Source of the DNA: Polaromonas sp. P2-4
GTDB taxonomy: Bacteria; Pseudomonadota; Gammaproteobacteria; Burkholderiales; Burkholderiaceae_C
Assembly (NCBI GenBank): GCA_024703855.1
Contig: CP087965.1
Coordinates: 4,084,001-4,148,000, forward strand
Length of the DNA stretch: 64,000 nucleotides
Direction of reading: 5' to 3'
A program made the translations under genes and the position numbers. Numbering within the stretch: the stretch's first letter is position 1; each line of letters begins with the position of its first letter. Under the pieces are notes generated by a model. The model made no database searches and had not been told where the DNA came from. It was given only the letters and a program-made list of their open reading frames with translations. This document shows, one piece after another, positions 30,137 through 39,894 of the stretch.

Positions 30137-31120
30137 ATGATGAACTTTGTACTGCGCCGTGCAGGCTACTTTTTGTCTGCCATCGCACTCGCTGCTACCG
30201 TCCCCTGCGCGTGGGCGCAGGGTGGGTACCCAAACAGGCCGATCCGCATTATCGTACCGTGGCCAGCCGGTGGCAGTGTCGACGTCGCCACGCGTGTTGT
30301 TGCGGAGAAACTTTCGGTCAGCCTCGGGCAGCCGGTCATGGTCGACAACCGGGCCGGGGCAAGCGGGAATATCGGCGCGACCGCCGGCGCAAAAGCTGTG
30401 CCCGATGGCTATACGCTTTTGGTGGCGACCACGCCAATGTTGATCAACCAAAGCCTCTACGGCGGCCTGCCGTTTGACCCGGCCAAGAGCTTCACGGCGG
30501 TGAGCTTGCTGGTCAATGTGAACTATGTACTGGTGGCGAACCCGACCGTGGCCAACTCAGTCAAGGAGCTGGTCGTGCAAGCCAAGGCCAGGCCGGGGCA
30601 GATCAGCTACGCGTCGTCTGGACCCGGAACCCAACTGCACTTGCACGGAGAAGCATTCAAGCAGAAGGCCGGCATCGATATCGTGCACGTGCCTTACAAG
30701 GGGGCACCCCCGGCGCTGGCAGACATGATCGGCGGTCATGTTCAGATGATGTTCCCTGGTTTTCCAGTCGTCCAGCCGTTGCTCAAGACCGGGCAGCTCA
30801 AGGCTCTCGCGGTGGTCGGCAAGCGGCGCCTGGCGCTGCTGCCGGACGTGCCGACCATGGCGGAAGCGGGATTCCCAGGCATGGATTCAGTGGAATGGTA
30901 TGGCGTGGTCGCGCCTGCCGGGACGCCGAGGGACATCGTGGCCCGGCTCAATAGCGAAATCGTGAAGACCCTGAATATGCCGGACGTTCATACGCTTCTG
31001 GCCAGCAAAGGCTATGAGCCGGCCAGCAGCACGCCCGAGCAGTTCTCCGCGCTGATCAAGTCCGAGCAGGTGAGTTGGGCAAGCTTTGTCAAGCAGATGA
31101 ATCGTCGGCCCGACAATTGA
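30137..31120 (+). CDS. Bug/TctC-type periplasmic binding protein 2
   Basis: The 327-residue protein is intact: Sec signal to about residue 28 (CAWAQ), YPNRPIRIIVPWPAGGSVD, VDNRAGASGNIG, ISYASSGPGTQLHLHGE, VPYKGAPPALADMIGG and DVPTMAEAG are standard Bug family positions that line the carboxylate-binding cleft. Start ATG 30137 (a second ATG follows directly) has AAGGAG upstream. The ligand is unknown. It precedes the beta-oxidation genes, separated from them by a transposase fragment. Confidence 0.9.
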   Translation: MMNFVLRRAGYFLSAIALAATVPCAWAQGGYPNRPIRIIVPWPAGGSVDVATRVVAEKLSVSLGQPVMVDNRAGASGNIGATAGAKAVPDGYTLLVATTPMLINQSLYGGLPFDPAKSFTAVSLLVNVNYVLVANPTVANSVKELVVQAKARPGQISYASSGPGTQLHLHGEAFKQKAGIDIVHVPYKGAPPALADMIGGHVQMMFPGFPVVQPLLKTGQLKALAVVGKRRLALLPDVPTMAEAGFPGMDSVEWYGVVAPAGTPRDIVARLNSEIVKTLNMPDVHTLLASKGYEPASSTPEQFSALIKSEQVSWASFVKQMNRRPDN

Positions 31121-31132
31121 GACTTCCATAAT

Positions 31133-31376
31133 TCATGACATACACAGCGTAGCCTGCATCCAGCAAGCGGCGATGATCGAGGGGCGCTTCTGGGCGCTCT
31201 TGAGCTTGTTGCGCGCGGTCGCGTGCAACTCGGTGAGGTCGTTGGGACAGTAGTTGGCCAGGGCATGTCGTTTGAGCCAGGCCCACAGGTACTCGACGGG
31301 ATTCAGGTCCGGCGCGCACGGCGGCAGGAACGCGATCTGGATATGTCCGCCCAGGCTGTCCACATACCCGTCGCTC
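31133..31376 (-). pseudogene. IS630-family transposase C-terminal fragment
   Basis: Reading leftward, DSLGGHIQIAFLPPCAPDL, then NPVEYLWAWLKRH is the C-terminal DDE region of IS630-type transposases (consensus LPPYSPDLNPIExxW). The first two catalytic aspartates and the N-terminus are missing. It sits between the second Bug gene and the thiolase and may have separated a former operon. Confidence 0.85.
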
Positions 31377-31421
31377 CTCTACGCGGTGGTCCATTCCATC
31401 AATTTTTTGCAGAAGTCAACC

Positions 31422-32607
31422 ATGAACTCCCCTGAAATCTTCATCCTCGCCGCCACCCGCACAGCCATTGGAACTTTTGGGGGCTCGCTCAAGGAGGTGC
31501 CCTTGTCACAATTGGCGACAACCGCCGTGCGTGAAGCGCTGACGCGCAGCGGTGTCGAGGCGTCTCGTGTTGGCCATGTGGTCATGGGCAACGTGATCCC
31601 TGACCGAACCGCGCGATGCCTACCTTGCCCGAGTGGCGGCCATCGGGGCAGGCATCCCGCAGGAAACGCCTGCGTACAACGTGAACCGCCTGTGTGGATC
31701 GGCGCTACAGGCCATCATCTCCGCTGCACACACCCTGACGCACGGCGATGCCGAAATCGCCATCGGTGGTGGTGCCGAGTCCATGAGCCGCGGACCCTAC
31801 ATCATGCCGGCCGCGCGCTGGGGTGGCCGCATGGGCGACATCCAGGCCTACGACTACATGCTGGGCATCCTGCACGATCCTTTTGACAATATCCACATGG
31901 GTATTACCGCAGAAAATGTTGCCGAGCGGGACGGCATTACTCGAGAAATGCAGGATGCTCTGGCCCTGGAAAGCCAGCGACGTGCGGCGCGCGCCATCGC
32001 CGAAGGTCGTTTCAAGACGCAGATCGTTGCCGTCGAAGTCGCAACCCGCAAGGGGATCGTGTTATTCGACACAGACGAGCATGTTCGCGGTGATGTGACA
32101 CTGGAGCAATTGGCAAAGATGAAACCGGGCTTCAAGGCCGGTGGCACGGTCACCCCAGGCAACTCGTCCGGACTGAACGATGCTGCGTCGGCTGTTGTGC
32201 TGGCCACGGGTGACGCCGTGAAGTCGATGGACTTGACGCCCTTGGCGCGTTTGGTGGCGTACGCCCACGCGGGTGTTGATCCGACGCTGATGGGCATTGG
32301 TCCGGTACCAGCTTCACGCTTGGCGCTCAAGCGTGCCGGACTCACCGTCAATGACCTGGACGTCATTGAATCGAACGAAGCCTTCGCGGCCCAGGCCTGC
32401 GCTGTGACGCGTGCTCTGGAACTCGATCCGGCCATGGTCAATCCTAATGGTTCTGGTATTTCGCTGGGGCACCCCGTCGGTGCCACCGGCGCCATCATCA
32501 CGACGAAGGCGATTTACGAACTGCAGCGCATCAAAGGTCGTTACGCGCTGGCGACCATGTGCATTGGCGGTGGTCAAGGCATCGCGGCCATTTTCGAGCG
32601 CGTTTGA
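31422..32607 (+). CDS. Thiolase / acetyl-CoA acetyltransferase (one frameshift)
   Basis: The enzyme cleaves 3-oxoacyl-CoA to acetyl-CoA and a shortened acyl-CoA. Catalytic residues are visible: nucleophilic Cys in NRLCGSALQA, His in GHPVGATGA, and Cys in CIGGGQG; NEAFAAQ is also conserved. A one-base change near 31608 separates the first 65 residues. Corrected length is about 394 residues, normal for type II thiolases. It begins a three-gene beta-oxidation set with the next two genes (38 and 5 bases apart). Confidence 0.88.
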
Positions 32608-32645
32608 TTGCAATTCGATCATTTCATAAACCGGGGAAAAACAGC

Positions 32646-33496
32646 ATGGCCATTCATAAAATTGGCGTTATAGGCGCAGGCACCATGGGCAACGGCATTG
32701 CTCAGATCTGTGCGGCGGCGGGTTTGCACGTCACGATGATCGACGTCTCTGATGAAGCGGTGCAGCGCGGCCTCACGACGCTGGCTGGCAGCCTGGAGCG
32801 ACTGGTCAAAAAGGCAAATTGTCAGAAGCAGACAAGGCGTCGACATTGGCTCGTGTGCACGGATCGACCGATTACGCCGACCTCAAGGGTGCGGACTTGG
32901 CTATTGAAGCCGCCACGGAAAACATTGAGTTGAAACTGCGCATCTTGAAGCAGATCGATGGCATGGTTGCAAAAGAAACCATTATCGCGACCAACACGTC
33001 CTCGATCTCAATCACACAACTGGCTGCGGTGGTCAATCACCCCGAACGCTTCATAGGCATGCACTTCTTCAATCCGGTTCCGATGATGGCGCTCCTGGAG
33101 ATCATTCGCGGCCTGCAGACTTCGAACGACACCCTGGCCACAGCACAGGCCTTTGCACAGAAGATCGGAAAGACATCGGTTGCGGTACGCAACAGCCCCG
33201 GATTTGCGGTCAACCGGATCCTGGTGCCCATGATCAATGAGGCCGTCTTCGTGCTGCAGGATGGCTTGGCCACGGCCGAGGACATCGATGCTGGAATGCG
33301 GCTGGGGTGCAACCATCCGATCGGCCCATTGGCGCTGGCGGACCTTATCGGACTGGACACCTTGCTGGCCGTCATGCAGGTCTTCTACGAAGGTTTCAAT
33401 GACTCGAAATACCGTCCGGCTCCGTTGCTCAAGGAAATGGTCGCCGCGGGCCGCTTGGGCCGAAAGAGTGGGCGTGGCTTTTACAACTACGAATAA
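32646..33496 (+). CDS. 3-hydroxyacyl-CoA dehydrogenase (one frameshift)
   Basis: The NAD-binding motif GVIGAGTMGNGIAQ opens the protein, followed by catalytic HFFNPVPMM and the C-terminal domain with GCNHPIGPLALADLIGLD. A run of A reads A5 where A6 is needed near 32810, splitting off the first 55 residues. Corrected length is about 283 residues, typical of the short 3-hydroxybutyryl-CoA dehydrogenase/PaaH type. It oxidises 3-hydroxyacyl-CoA to the 3-oxo compound used by the preceding thiolase. Confidence 0.9.
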
Positions 33497-33501
33497 ATTT
33501 T

Positions 33502-35306
33502 ATGAGTGAATACATCGCCCCGATCCGAGACATGCAGTTTGTGCTTCATGAACTGGTCCCGCTGGAACAGGTCACCCGGCTGCCAGGTTGCGAAGAGATG
33601 ACGTCCGACTTGGCCGAGGCCGTTCTTGAGGAAGCCGGCAAGCTTGCTGGAGGCGTGCTGTCCCCACTGAATGTGACCGGCGACCGGGAAGGTGCCCGCT
33701 GGGACAACGGCCAGGTCTTTACGGCCAGCGGTTGGCGTGCGGCCTACCAGCAATTTGTGGACGGTGGATGGAACGCCTTGTCCTGCGCCCCTGAGCATGG
33801 TGGGCAGGGTCTTCCGCGCCTTGTTTCTGCTCTGGTGGAGGAAATGTGGAACGGTGCGAACCTGTCGTTCGCGCTGTGTCCCATGTTGACGAGGGGCGCG
33901 ATTGAATCCATTGAACTGTGCGGTTCGGATTCGCTCAAGAAAACGTATCTTCCCAAGATGGTGACCGGCGAGTGGACGGGCAGCATGAATCTGACGGAAC
34001 CACAGGCCGGTTCCGACCTGGCGGCCGTGCGCACCCGTGCTGAGCCGCAGGGGGATGGCACGTATCGAATCAAAGGCCAAAAAATATTCATCACCTACGG
34101 TGAGCATGACCTGACCGAAAACATTGTTCACCTGGTGCTGGCACGCACACCAGGCGCCCCGGAAGGCGTCAAGGGAATATCGCTGTTCGTGGTGCCGAAG
34201 TTCCTGGTCAATCCAGATGAAAGTCTGGGGGCGCGCAACGACGTGCGTTGCGTTTCAATCGAGCACAAGCTTGGCATTCATGGCAGCCCGACCGCGGTGC
34301 TGGCCTTTGGCGATGGCGAGGGAGCCATTGGCTGGCTGGTTGGTGAGGAAAACCGCGGACTTGAATACATGTTCATCATGATGAATGCCGCCCGTTTCTC
34401 GGTGGGCCTGGAAGGTATCGGCCTGTCGGAGCGTGCTTACCAGCGTGCCCTGGCCTACGCCAAGGGCCGCGTGCAAGGAACCGCCATCGGCACCAAAAAC
34501 CGGGACAAGGTGGCCATCATCCGCCATCCCGACGTGCGCCGCATGCTGATGCTCATGAAATCGCGTACGGAATCCATGCGGGCTCTGGCCTGCTTGGTGG
34601 CTGCTGCGATGGATACAGCGAGCCGCCATCCGGACACCGAGCGGCGTGCCCAAAGCCAAGCCTTCGTGGACCTGATGATCCCGGTAGTCAAGGGCTGGAG
34701 CACAGAAAGCTCGATCGAAATCGCCTCGCTGGGCGTACAGATTCACGGCGGCATGGGCTTTATCGAGGAAACTGGCGCGGCGCAGTACCTGCGCGACGCG
34801 CGCATTACAACCATCTACGAGGGCACCACGGGTGTCCAGGCCGCCGACCTGATTGGTCGCAAAATCGCCCGTGACCAGGGACAGGCCGTCTTGTGGGTGA
34901 TAGAGCACATGCGTGACGTCGAGCGCTTGCTCGCTCGCACGGGGCTGGAGCAAGCTGATGATCTTGCCGTCATCAGTAAGGCGTTGGGCGCGGGGATTAC
35001 GGCACTGGAGCAGGCCGTGGCGTTCATTGTGTCGGGCTACGGTTGCGACGTTCAAAAGGTGTCCGTGGGTGCGGTGCCCTTTCTTGAGCTTTTGGAATCG
35101 TGGCGGGTGGCTGGCAGATGGCCAACGCAGCCATGATCGCGCATCAGCATTTAAAAGAAGGTAGTGGAGACAAAGCGTTCTACGAAGCCAAGCTCAAGAC
35201 GACCCGCTTTTATGCGGATCACGTTCTTGCAAAGGCCGCTGGTCTGGCACACACCGTGATGAAGGGTGCCGAGGGTGCCTTGGCTTTGGCTGATGAGCAA
35301 TTTTGA
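33502..35306 (+). CDS. Long acyl-CoA dehydrogenase, DmdC-type architecture (one frameshift)
   Basis: The reassembled protein of about 600 residues has the extended N-terminal region MSEYIAPIRDMQFVLHELV, the FAD-domain motifs MNLTEPQAGSDL, IKGQKIFITYGEHD and GIHGSPTAVLAF, and the catalytic-end region IHGGMGFIEETGAAQYLRDARI; a C-terminal extension ends in another frame at 35306 (change near 35095). This long form includes 3-methylmercaptopropionyl-CoA dehydrogenases and related enzymes, which introduce a 2,3 double bond. It starts five bases after the preceding gene, so the trio is one operon. The substrate is unknown. Confidence 0.85.
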
Positions 35307-36084
35307 TGTCGCGGATGCCAGTGCTTCAGGAATCCCCGGAAAGAACCGCATCACGGACGCCGGGTCTTGCGTCGCCTTGACCCAACATTGCATCCGCTAA
35401 CGGTGATGGCCAAAAACTCGACTGGCATTGCCAACAGTCAATGCAACGGAACTTCGCAACAGCTCCACGGTCCTGCTATCCCGTCCACGGGGGCCAATTG
35501 CGGAATTCAGGTTAATTGTCTTGTTTTTTATTGCGGACGGGTTCGGAGCTGAGAAGTTCAATAGACAGCCCCAGCGCATCAGACAGAAATTCAACAGGCA
35601 TACCGACTTTGACGGCCGCAATCTCAAGGTCTTTAGTAACCCGCCTTGCATACATGGCCAATACTGTCGGTATCCCACGCTTGGCTAGGCGCATTTCATA
35701 ACTTCCCATGCAATGGTATCTGCGTCCCATTGGCTCTCATGCGTCGTTGTTTCATGCAGGCAACGCCTGCGGACCAATTATTGATGACACGCCCTAAACA
35801 GTTGGTGCTTGCAAAGCAGTCCGTCAAAAATTCCCACGGAATGTCCCAGTTGGGTCGCCGGATAGGGGTAGGGAACGGCTTTCACCGTCCCCTCCCACCA
35901 AGTCCGGTGTGCAGTTCTCCCACGACGGGCTCTCTAGTCTTACTGTGTTATTTTAGCTAGCTGCACTGTTGGCAGCTCTTTGACATCGAGTGCGAGGTGC
36001 GTGATTTCGATGCCGACCAACAGTTGCAGATTCGACGAATCAACGCGCGACTGTGGTCGCTGCTGTGCTGCGACCGGGACGACC
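35307..36084. other. Intergenic region without a convincing gene
   Basis: About 780 bases. A 72-codon minus-strand frame (35512-35730) has no recognisable features and is not called. The stretch 35850-35945 contains GC-rich inverted segments (for example AGTCCG near 35908 with CGGGCT near 35930) that could be the end of a decayed mobile intron, but I could not confirm a domain V. No other structure is seen. Confidence 0.45.
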
Positions 36085-36600
36085 CACTGCCAAAGAGGAT
36101 GACGTTCCTCAAGCGCAAGTTGGGCCTGACGCGAGACGAGACGCTACGCTACTGAGGAACTCCGCGGATCCCCTGGCCATGTTGGTTCCCGGCCCGTGTG
36201 ACTAAGTGCAACGTGCCGTTTTTCCCTCAACCTATGAATAGAGCGAACCACGTTTCGATGGCGTGGCGCAGATTCTTTTGATAATCATGCCGCACTGCAG
36301 ACGCCGATGCGGACATAGTCGAAAGTGCCGGTGAAGATCACGTCCTCGCGTGCGTGCTTGGGATGAGTTGTGCGTTGATAAATGCCGCACAGGTTTGCGG
36401 CCTGATCGGCGCAGCGAAGGCCCGTGTACGGTCACAAGTACACAAGTCGCCGGAGCTTGCTGGTCATCGTCTGGTTCGCCTGCCCAAGCATCGATTCCAC
36501 GTATGTGCCCTGAATACCACGCCACCTGCGGGTTGGCGATCTACGGTACGCTTCCCAAAGGGAAGATTCCGGTGATTCGAGTCGACGCAAGCGCCATGGT
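36085..36600. pseudogene. Decayed EthD (+) and AraC (-) fragments, inverted relative of 60.8-61.7 kb
   Basis: On the plus strand PKRMTFLKRKLGLTRDE and later EPRFDGVAQI correspond to PKRMTFFKRKAGLTRDE and EPRFDGVAQI of the EthD protein at 61.3-62.0 kb. On the minus strand, TYVESMLGQANQTMTSKLRR, GLRCADQAANLCGIYQRT and VIFTGTFDYVRIGV follow the AraC-type fragment at 60.8 kb (EYVESKLAQMNQMMTGKVRR and so on). Stops and deletions break every frame. Both loci have the same convergent order, so this is an old inverted, diverged copy. Confidence 0.7.
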
Positions 36601-36960
36601 CTGCCGGTGATCTCCAACGTCACCAACAAAGGAACCCTTTGTCGATGCGTGTTTTTCGCCAAGGCGAATCTTTCAAATTACAGCACCTATGTACTCTTTA
36701 TTAGAACAAAGTCATCTGTCTGATGCAATTGAATAAAGAATGCTGCCAAACAATAATCCTTTCGAGCAACGTGATTTTCATCTAGGCCGTTCGCACCACG
36801 CTTGAGGTGCGACCTAGTTCGTTAGGTAAACCTGGCGCTTGTCGTGCACAGTCGTCGGGCCGCGGACAGGCAGCAAGCACAAAAAAGGTTGGAGTGGTGA
36901 AAACAGCAACCACATCGGCCATTTCATGAAACCCAAGCAACGTGGAATTGGAGCGTAGTA
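36601..36960. other. Non-coding stretch upstream of the aldehyde dehydrogenase
   Basis: About 360 bases, AT-rich near 36660-36770, with no convincing frame. It should contain the promoter for the aldehyde dehydrogenase; I cannot select specific elements. Confidence 0.45.
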
Positions 36961-38471
36961 ATGAATCCCTCGGAAACAGGCCCCCTCATCCTCGCATTTG
37001 CCGAGTTTTTTCCCGGAGCCAAGCAGATCGGCTCGTATGTGGGAGGCAGGCTTGTCCCTGGCAATGGCGACGAGATCCAGCTATTTGATCCCACGACAGG
37101 CGAAAAGAGCGTGAGCTATCGTGACGGCGGCGCGGAGATTGCAAGAGAAGCGTGTGTCGCTGCTCAGGTGGCACAGACGAAGTGGTGGGGTATGACTCAT
37201 GCGGCGCGTGGCCGCATCATGTATGCGGTTGGAGCAAAGGTGCGGGAGTTCAATGAACCACTCCGCGCCTTGAGTCACTCTCTACAGGCAAGCCCATACG
37301 GGATAGTCGCCGCGAAGTCGAGATGGTCGCGGAGATGTTTGAATACTACGCTGGCTGGGCGGACAAGTTCCATGGCGATGTGATCGCTGTGCCGACCACC
37401 CACCTGAACTACACCCGTCGCGAGCCCTATGGCACGATTCTGCACGTTGCGCCCTGGAACATCCCCATCCTTTCGTTCGGCTGGCAAGTGGCTCCTACCG
37501 TTGCCGTGGGCAATGCCACATTGCTGAAGCCTTCCGAACTGACTCCGTTCTCTTCGTTGGCGGTCGCATCGTTGGCCGAGCAAGCCGGTGTGCCGGTCGG
37601 CCTGATCAATGTGCTGGCTGGCTATGGTCACACCATCGCCCAAGCGGCTATCGCAAACGAGGGTGTGAAGAAGGTCGTCTTCGTGGGTTCGCCTGCCACT
37701 GGCGTCAGAATCCGTGGAAGCTGCAGCCAAGCGTGTGATCCCCTGCATTCTGGAGCTGGGCGGGAAGTCAGCCAACATCGTCTTCGATGATGCCGACCTC
37801 GACCTGGCGGCGATGGGTGCGCAGGCAGCGGTCTATTCTGGCGCTGGCCAGAGTTGCACTGCCGGCTCACGTTTGCTGATTCAACGAAAGGTCTATGAGC
37901 AACTGGTTGAGAAGGTCGCCATCGGAGCGCGCAAGCTACGAGTTGGAAACCCGCTTGAGGCTTCCACCGAAATCGGACCTATCAGCAACAAGAACCAGTT
38001 CGAGCATATTAAGCGGATGATTGCCAAAGGCGTCGAAGAGGGTGCGCAACTTGTCGTGGTACGACCAGTTTCGGTGACGGTGGCTACTTTATCCCGCCAA
38101 CGCTTCTCGCCGGGGTGTCCAACGAGATGGACGTGGCTCGCACCGAGATCTTCGGTCCGGTGGTTGTGGCTATCCCATTTGACACCGAGGAGGAGGCGAT
38201 CGCCATCGCCAACGATAACGAGTTCGGCCTTGCTGGCGCGGTGTGGACCAATGACGTCGCACGCGCGCACCGGATTGCAGCCCGGGTGGACGCTGGAACA
38301 TTCTGGATCAATGGCTACAGGTCTATTCATGTGGGCTCGCCGTTTGGCGGATACAAGAACAGCGGCTACGGTCGCACGAGCGGTGTGGAAGCGCTCTACG
38401 AGTACACGCAGACCAAGAGTATTTGGGTTCAGACCGCCGCATCGCCCACAAGCACATTCGGACGCACCTGA
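36961..38471 (+). CDS. Aldehyde dehydrogenase family protein (three frameshifts)
   Basis: The enzyme oxidises an aldehyde to the acid with NAD(P). The pieces join to about 503 residues: N-terminal half with HVAPWNIPILSFGWQVAP (catalytic-type Asn) and KPSELTPFSS, then VFVGSPATG, LELGGKSANIVFDD (general-base Glu), GQSCTAGSRLLI (catalytic Cys), EIFGPVVVAIPFDTEEEAI and the PFGGYKNSGYGR end. Frames change near 37295, 37710 and 38060. A Bug protein gene follows by 129 bases and a GMC alcohol oxidase/dehydrogenase farther on, so it may take the aldehyde produced by that enzyme. Confidence 0.88.
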
Positions 38472-38600
38472 TGCTGGATGAGTGCAGGGCTTTGTCGCCA
38501 TAAGCCCTGAAATCGCCCCTGCTGCGTGCGTCTCACGGGGCGCGATCAAACTGAATGAAAAAAACAATGTAGTCACCCAAATTATCTGAAGGAGACAAAT

Positions 38601-39587
38601 ATGCTTTTTCCAACTCGATTCCTTTCCACTCGCAATGCCACGTGCGCGGCATTGCTGGCATTGACCATGTCGACTTGTCTGGCCTGGACCGACAAACCGG
38701 TCAGGGTGCTGGTTCCTGCCCCCGCGGGCGGGCTCATGGACGCGCTGGCACGGGTGATGGCCGACCAGTTGACTGTCAACTTGGGGCAGCCCATCATCGT
38801 TGACGACAGACCCGGGGCGGGAGGCTTCATTGGCGTAAAGGCCATGCTCTCCGCCCCTGCCGACGGGCAGACCATCATGTTCACGGCCAGCAATGTCCTG
38901 ACCGAAATCCCCCACGTACTCAAGACCGCTTTCGATCCTCTCAAGGATGTCAAACCTGTCGCTACGGTGGCCCTGTCGCGGCTTGTGCTGGTCGGGTCAC
39001 CCGATCTCCCGGCGAAAGACTTGAAGGAGCTGATTGCCTACGTCAAGGCCAATCCTGGCAAGCTGAGCTTTGCCTCGTACAGTAGCGGCACCGCGTCGCA
39101 CTATGCCGGAGAAATGTTGAATCAGAAGATGGGGTTGGACCTCCAGCACGTGCCATTTCCGGGCGCCCCGCCGGCGATAGTCCAAGTCCTCGGCAAGCAG
39201 GTAACCGTGATGTTCGATAACATCGCCAATTCCCTGCCAATGATCCGTGCCGGCAAACTTCGGGCCTATGCCGTGGCATCCAACACCCGTTCATCTGTAC
39301 TGCCGGACGTGCCCACCTTTGCTGAGCTGGGGTTTTCCGATTTTAATTTTGTTAATTGGCTCGGTGTCGTTGTCAGCTCCAGTGTTTCGCCAGAAATGAC
39401 CGGAAAAATCCGGGCGGCGACGCTGGCTGCCGCGGCTGCGCTGAAGGTGCGTGGGCGCATGCTTGTCATGGGCTATGAACCCATCCCATCCCAGCCTTCT
39501 CTGGATAAGCTCGCTGAAGCCACACGCGCCGAATACGAGCTCAATGCCGGTATTGTCAAGACCTTCAATATTCAAAGCAACAAGTAA
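38601..39587 (+). CDS. Bug/TctC-type periplasmic binding protein 3
   Basis: An intact 328-residue protein with a signal peptide to about residue 28, then DKPVRVLVPAPAGGLMDALA, VDDRPGAGGFIGVKAM, LSFASYSSGTASHYAGE and DVPTFAELGFSD, all standard for the family. A GAAGGAGA ribosome-binding site precedes ATG 38601. The ligand is unknown; its place between aldehyde dehydrogenase and GMC genes suggests an alcohol- or aldehyde-derived acid. Confidence 0.9.
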   Translation: MLFPTRFLSTRNATCAALLALTMSTCLAWTDKPVRVLVPAPAGGLMDALARVMADQLTVNLGQPIIVDDRPGAGGFIGVKAMLSAPADGQTIMFTASNVLTEIPHVLKTAFDPLKDVKPVATVALSRLVLVGSPDLPAKDLKELIAYVKANPGKLSFASYSSGTASHYAGEMLNQKMGLDLQHVPFPGAPPAIVQVLGKQVTVMFDNIANSLPMIRAGKLRAYAVASNTRSSVLPDVPTFAELGFSDFNFVNWLGVVVSSSVSPEMTGKIRAATLAAAAALKVRGRMLVMGYEPIPSQPSLDKLAEATRAEYELNAGIVKTFNIQSNK

Positions 39588-39894
39588 ATACGGCGGCGTC
39601 CCGCTTCTGAACCATCTGGAGTCCGTCGCCAAATTGTTGCCCTGCGCTGCAGACATCCATCACTTGCTGATGGGGTGTTTGGCGATGCGTGCTAGGACCT
39701 AACGGATATTGGGTGAGAGCGGCCCATGGAATAGATTGCAACTTCAGCACTGTGAGGCTGAAGATGGAATCCAGGCCGTCGCGGTCCGGGCTGGTCTTGG
39801 CACAGCCGCGGGTACTGGAGTGGCGGCGCCTGAGTATGGTTGAGGCAAAGAAGTAGCCGGGCGCTTGATACGCAATACATGAAGAAAACTAGTC
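39588..39894. other. Intergenic region, nothing recognised
   Basis: About 300 bases between the third Bug gene and the GMC gene. Short frames have no family features and no strong repeat or terminator is seen. Confidence 0.45.

Noticed and set aside
35850..35945. Possible group II intron 3' end (domain V/VI)
   Set aside because: Inverted segments are present but the pairing has mismatches in either orientation and the catalytic triad cannot be placed with confidence, so it is only mentioned in the region note.
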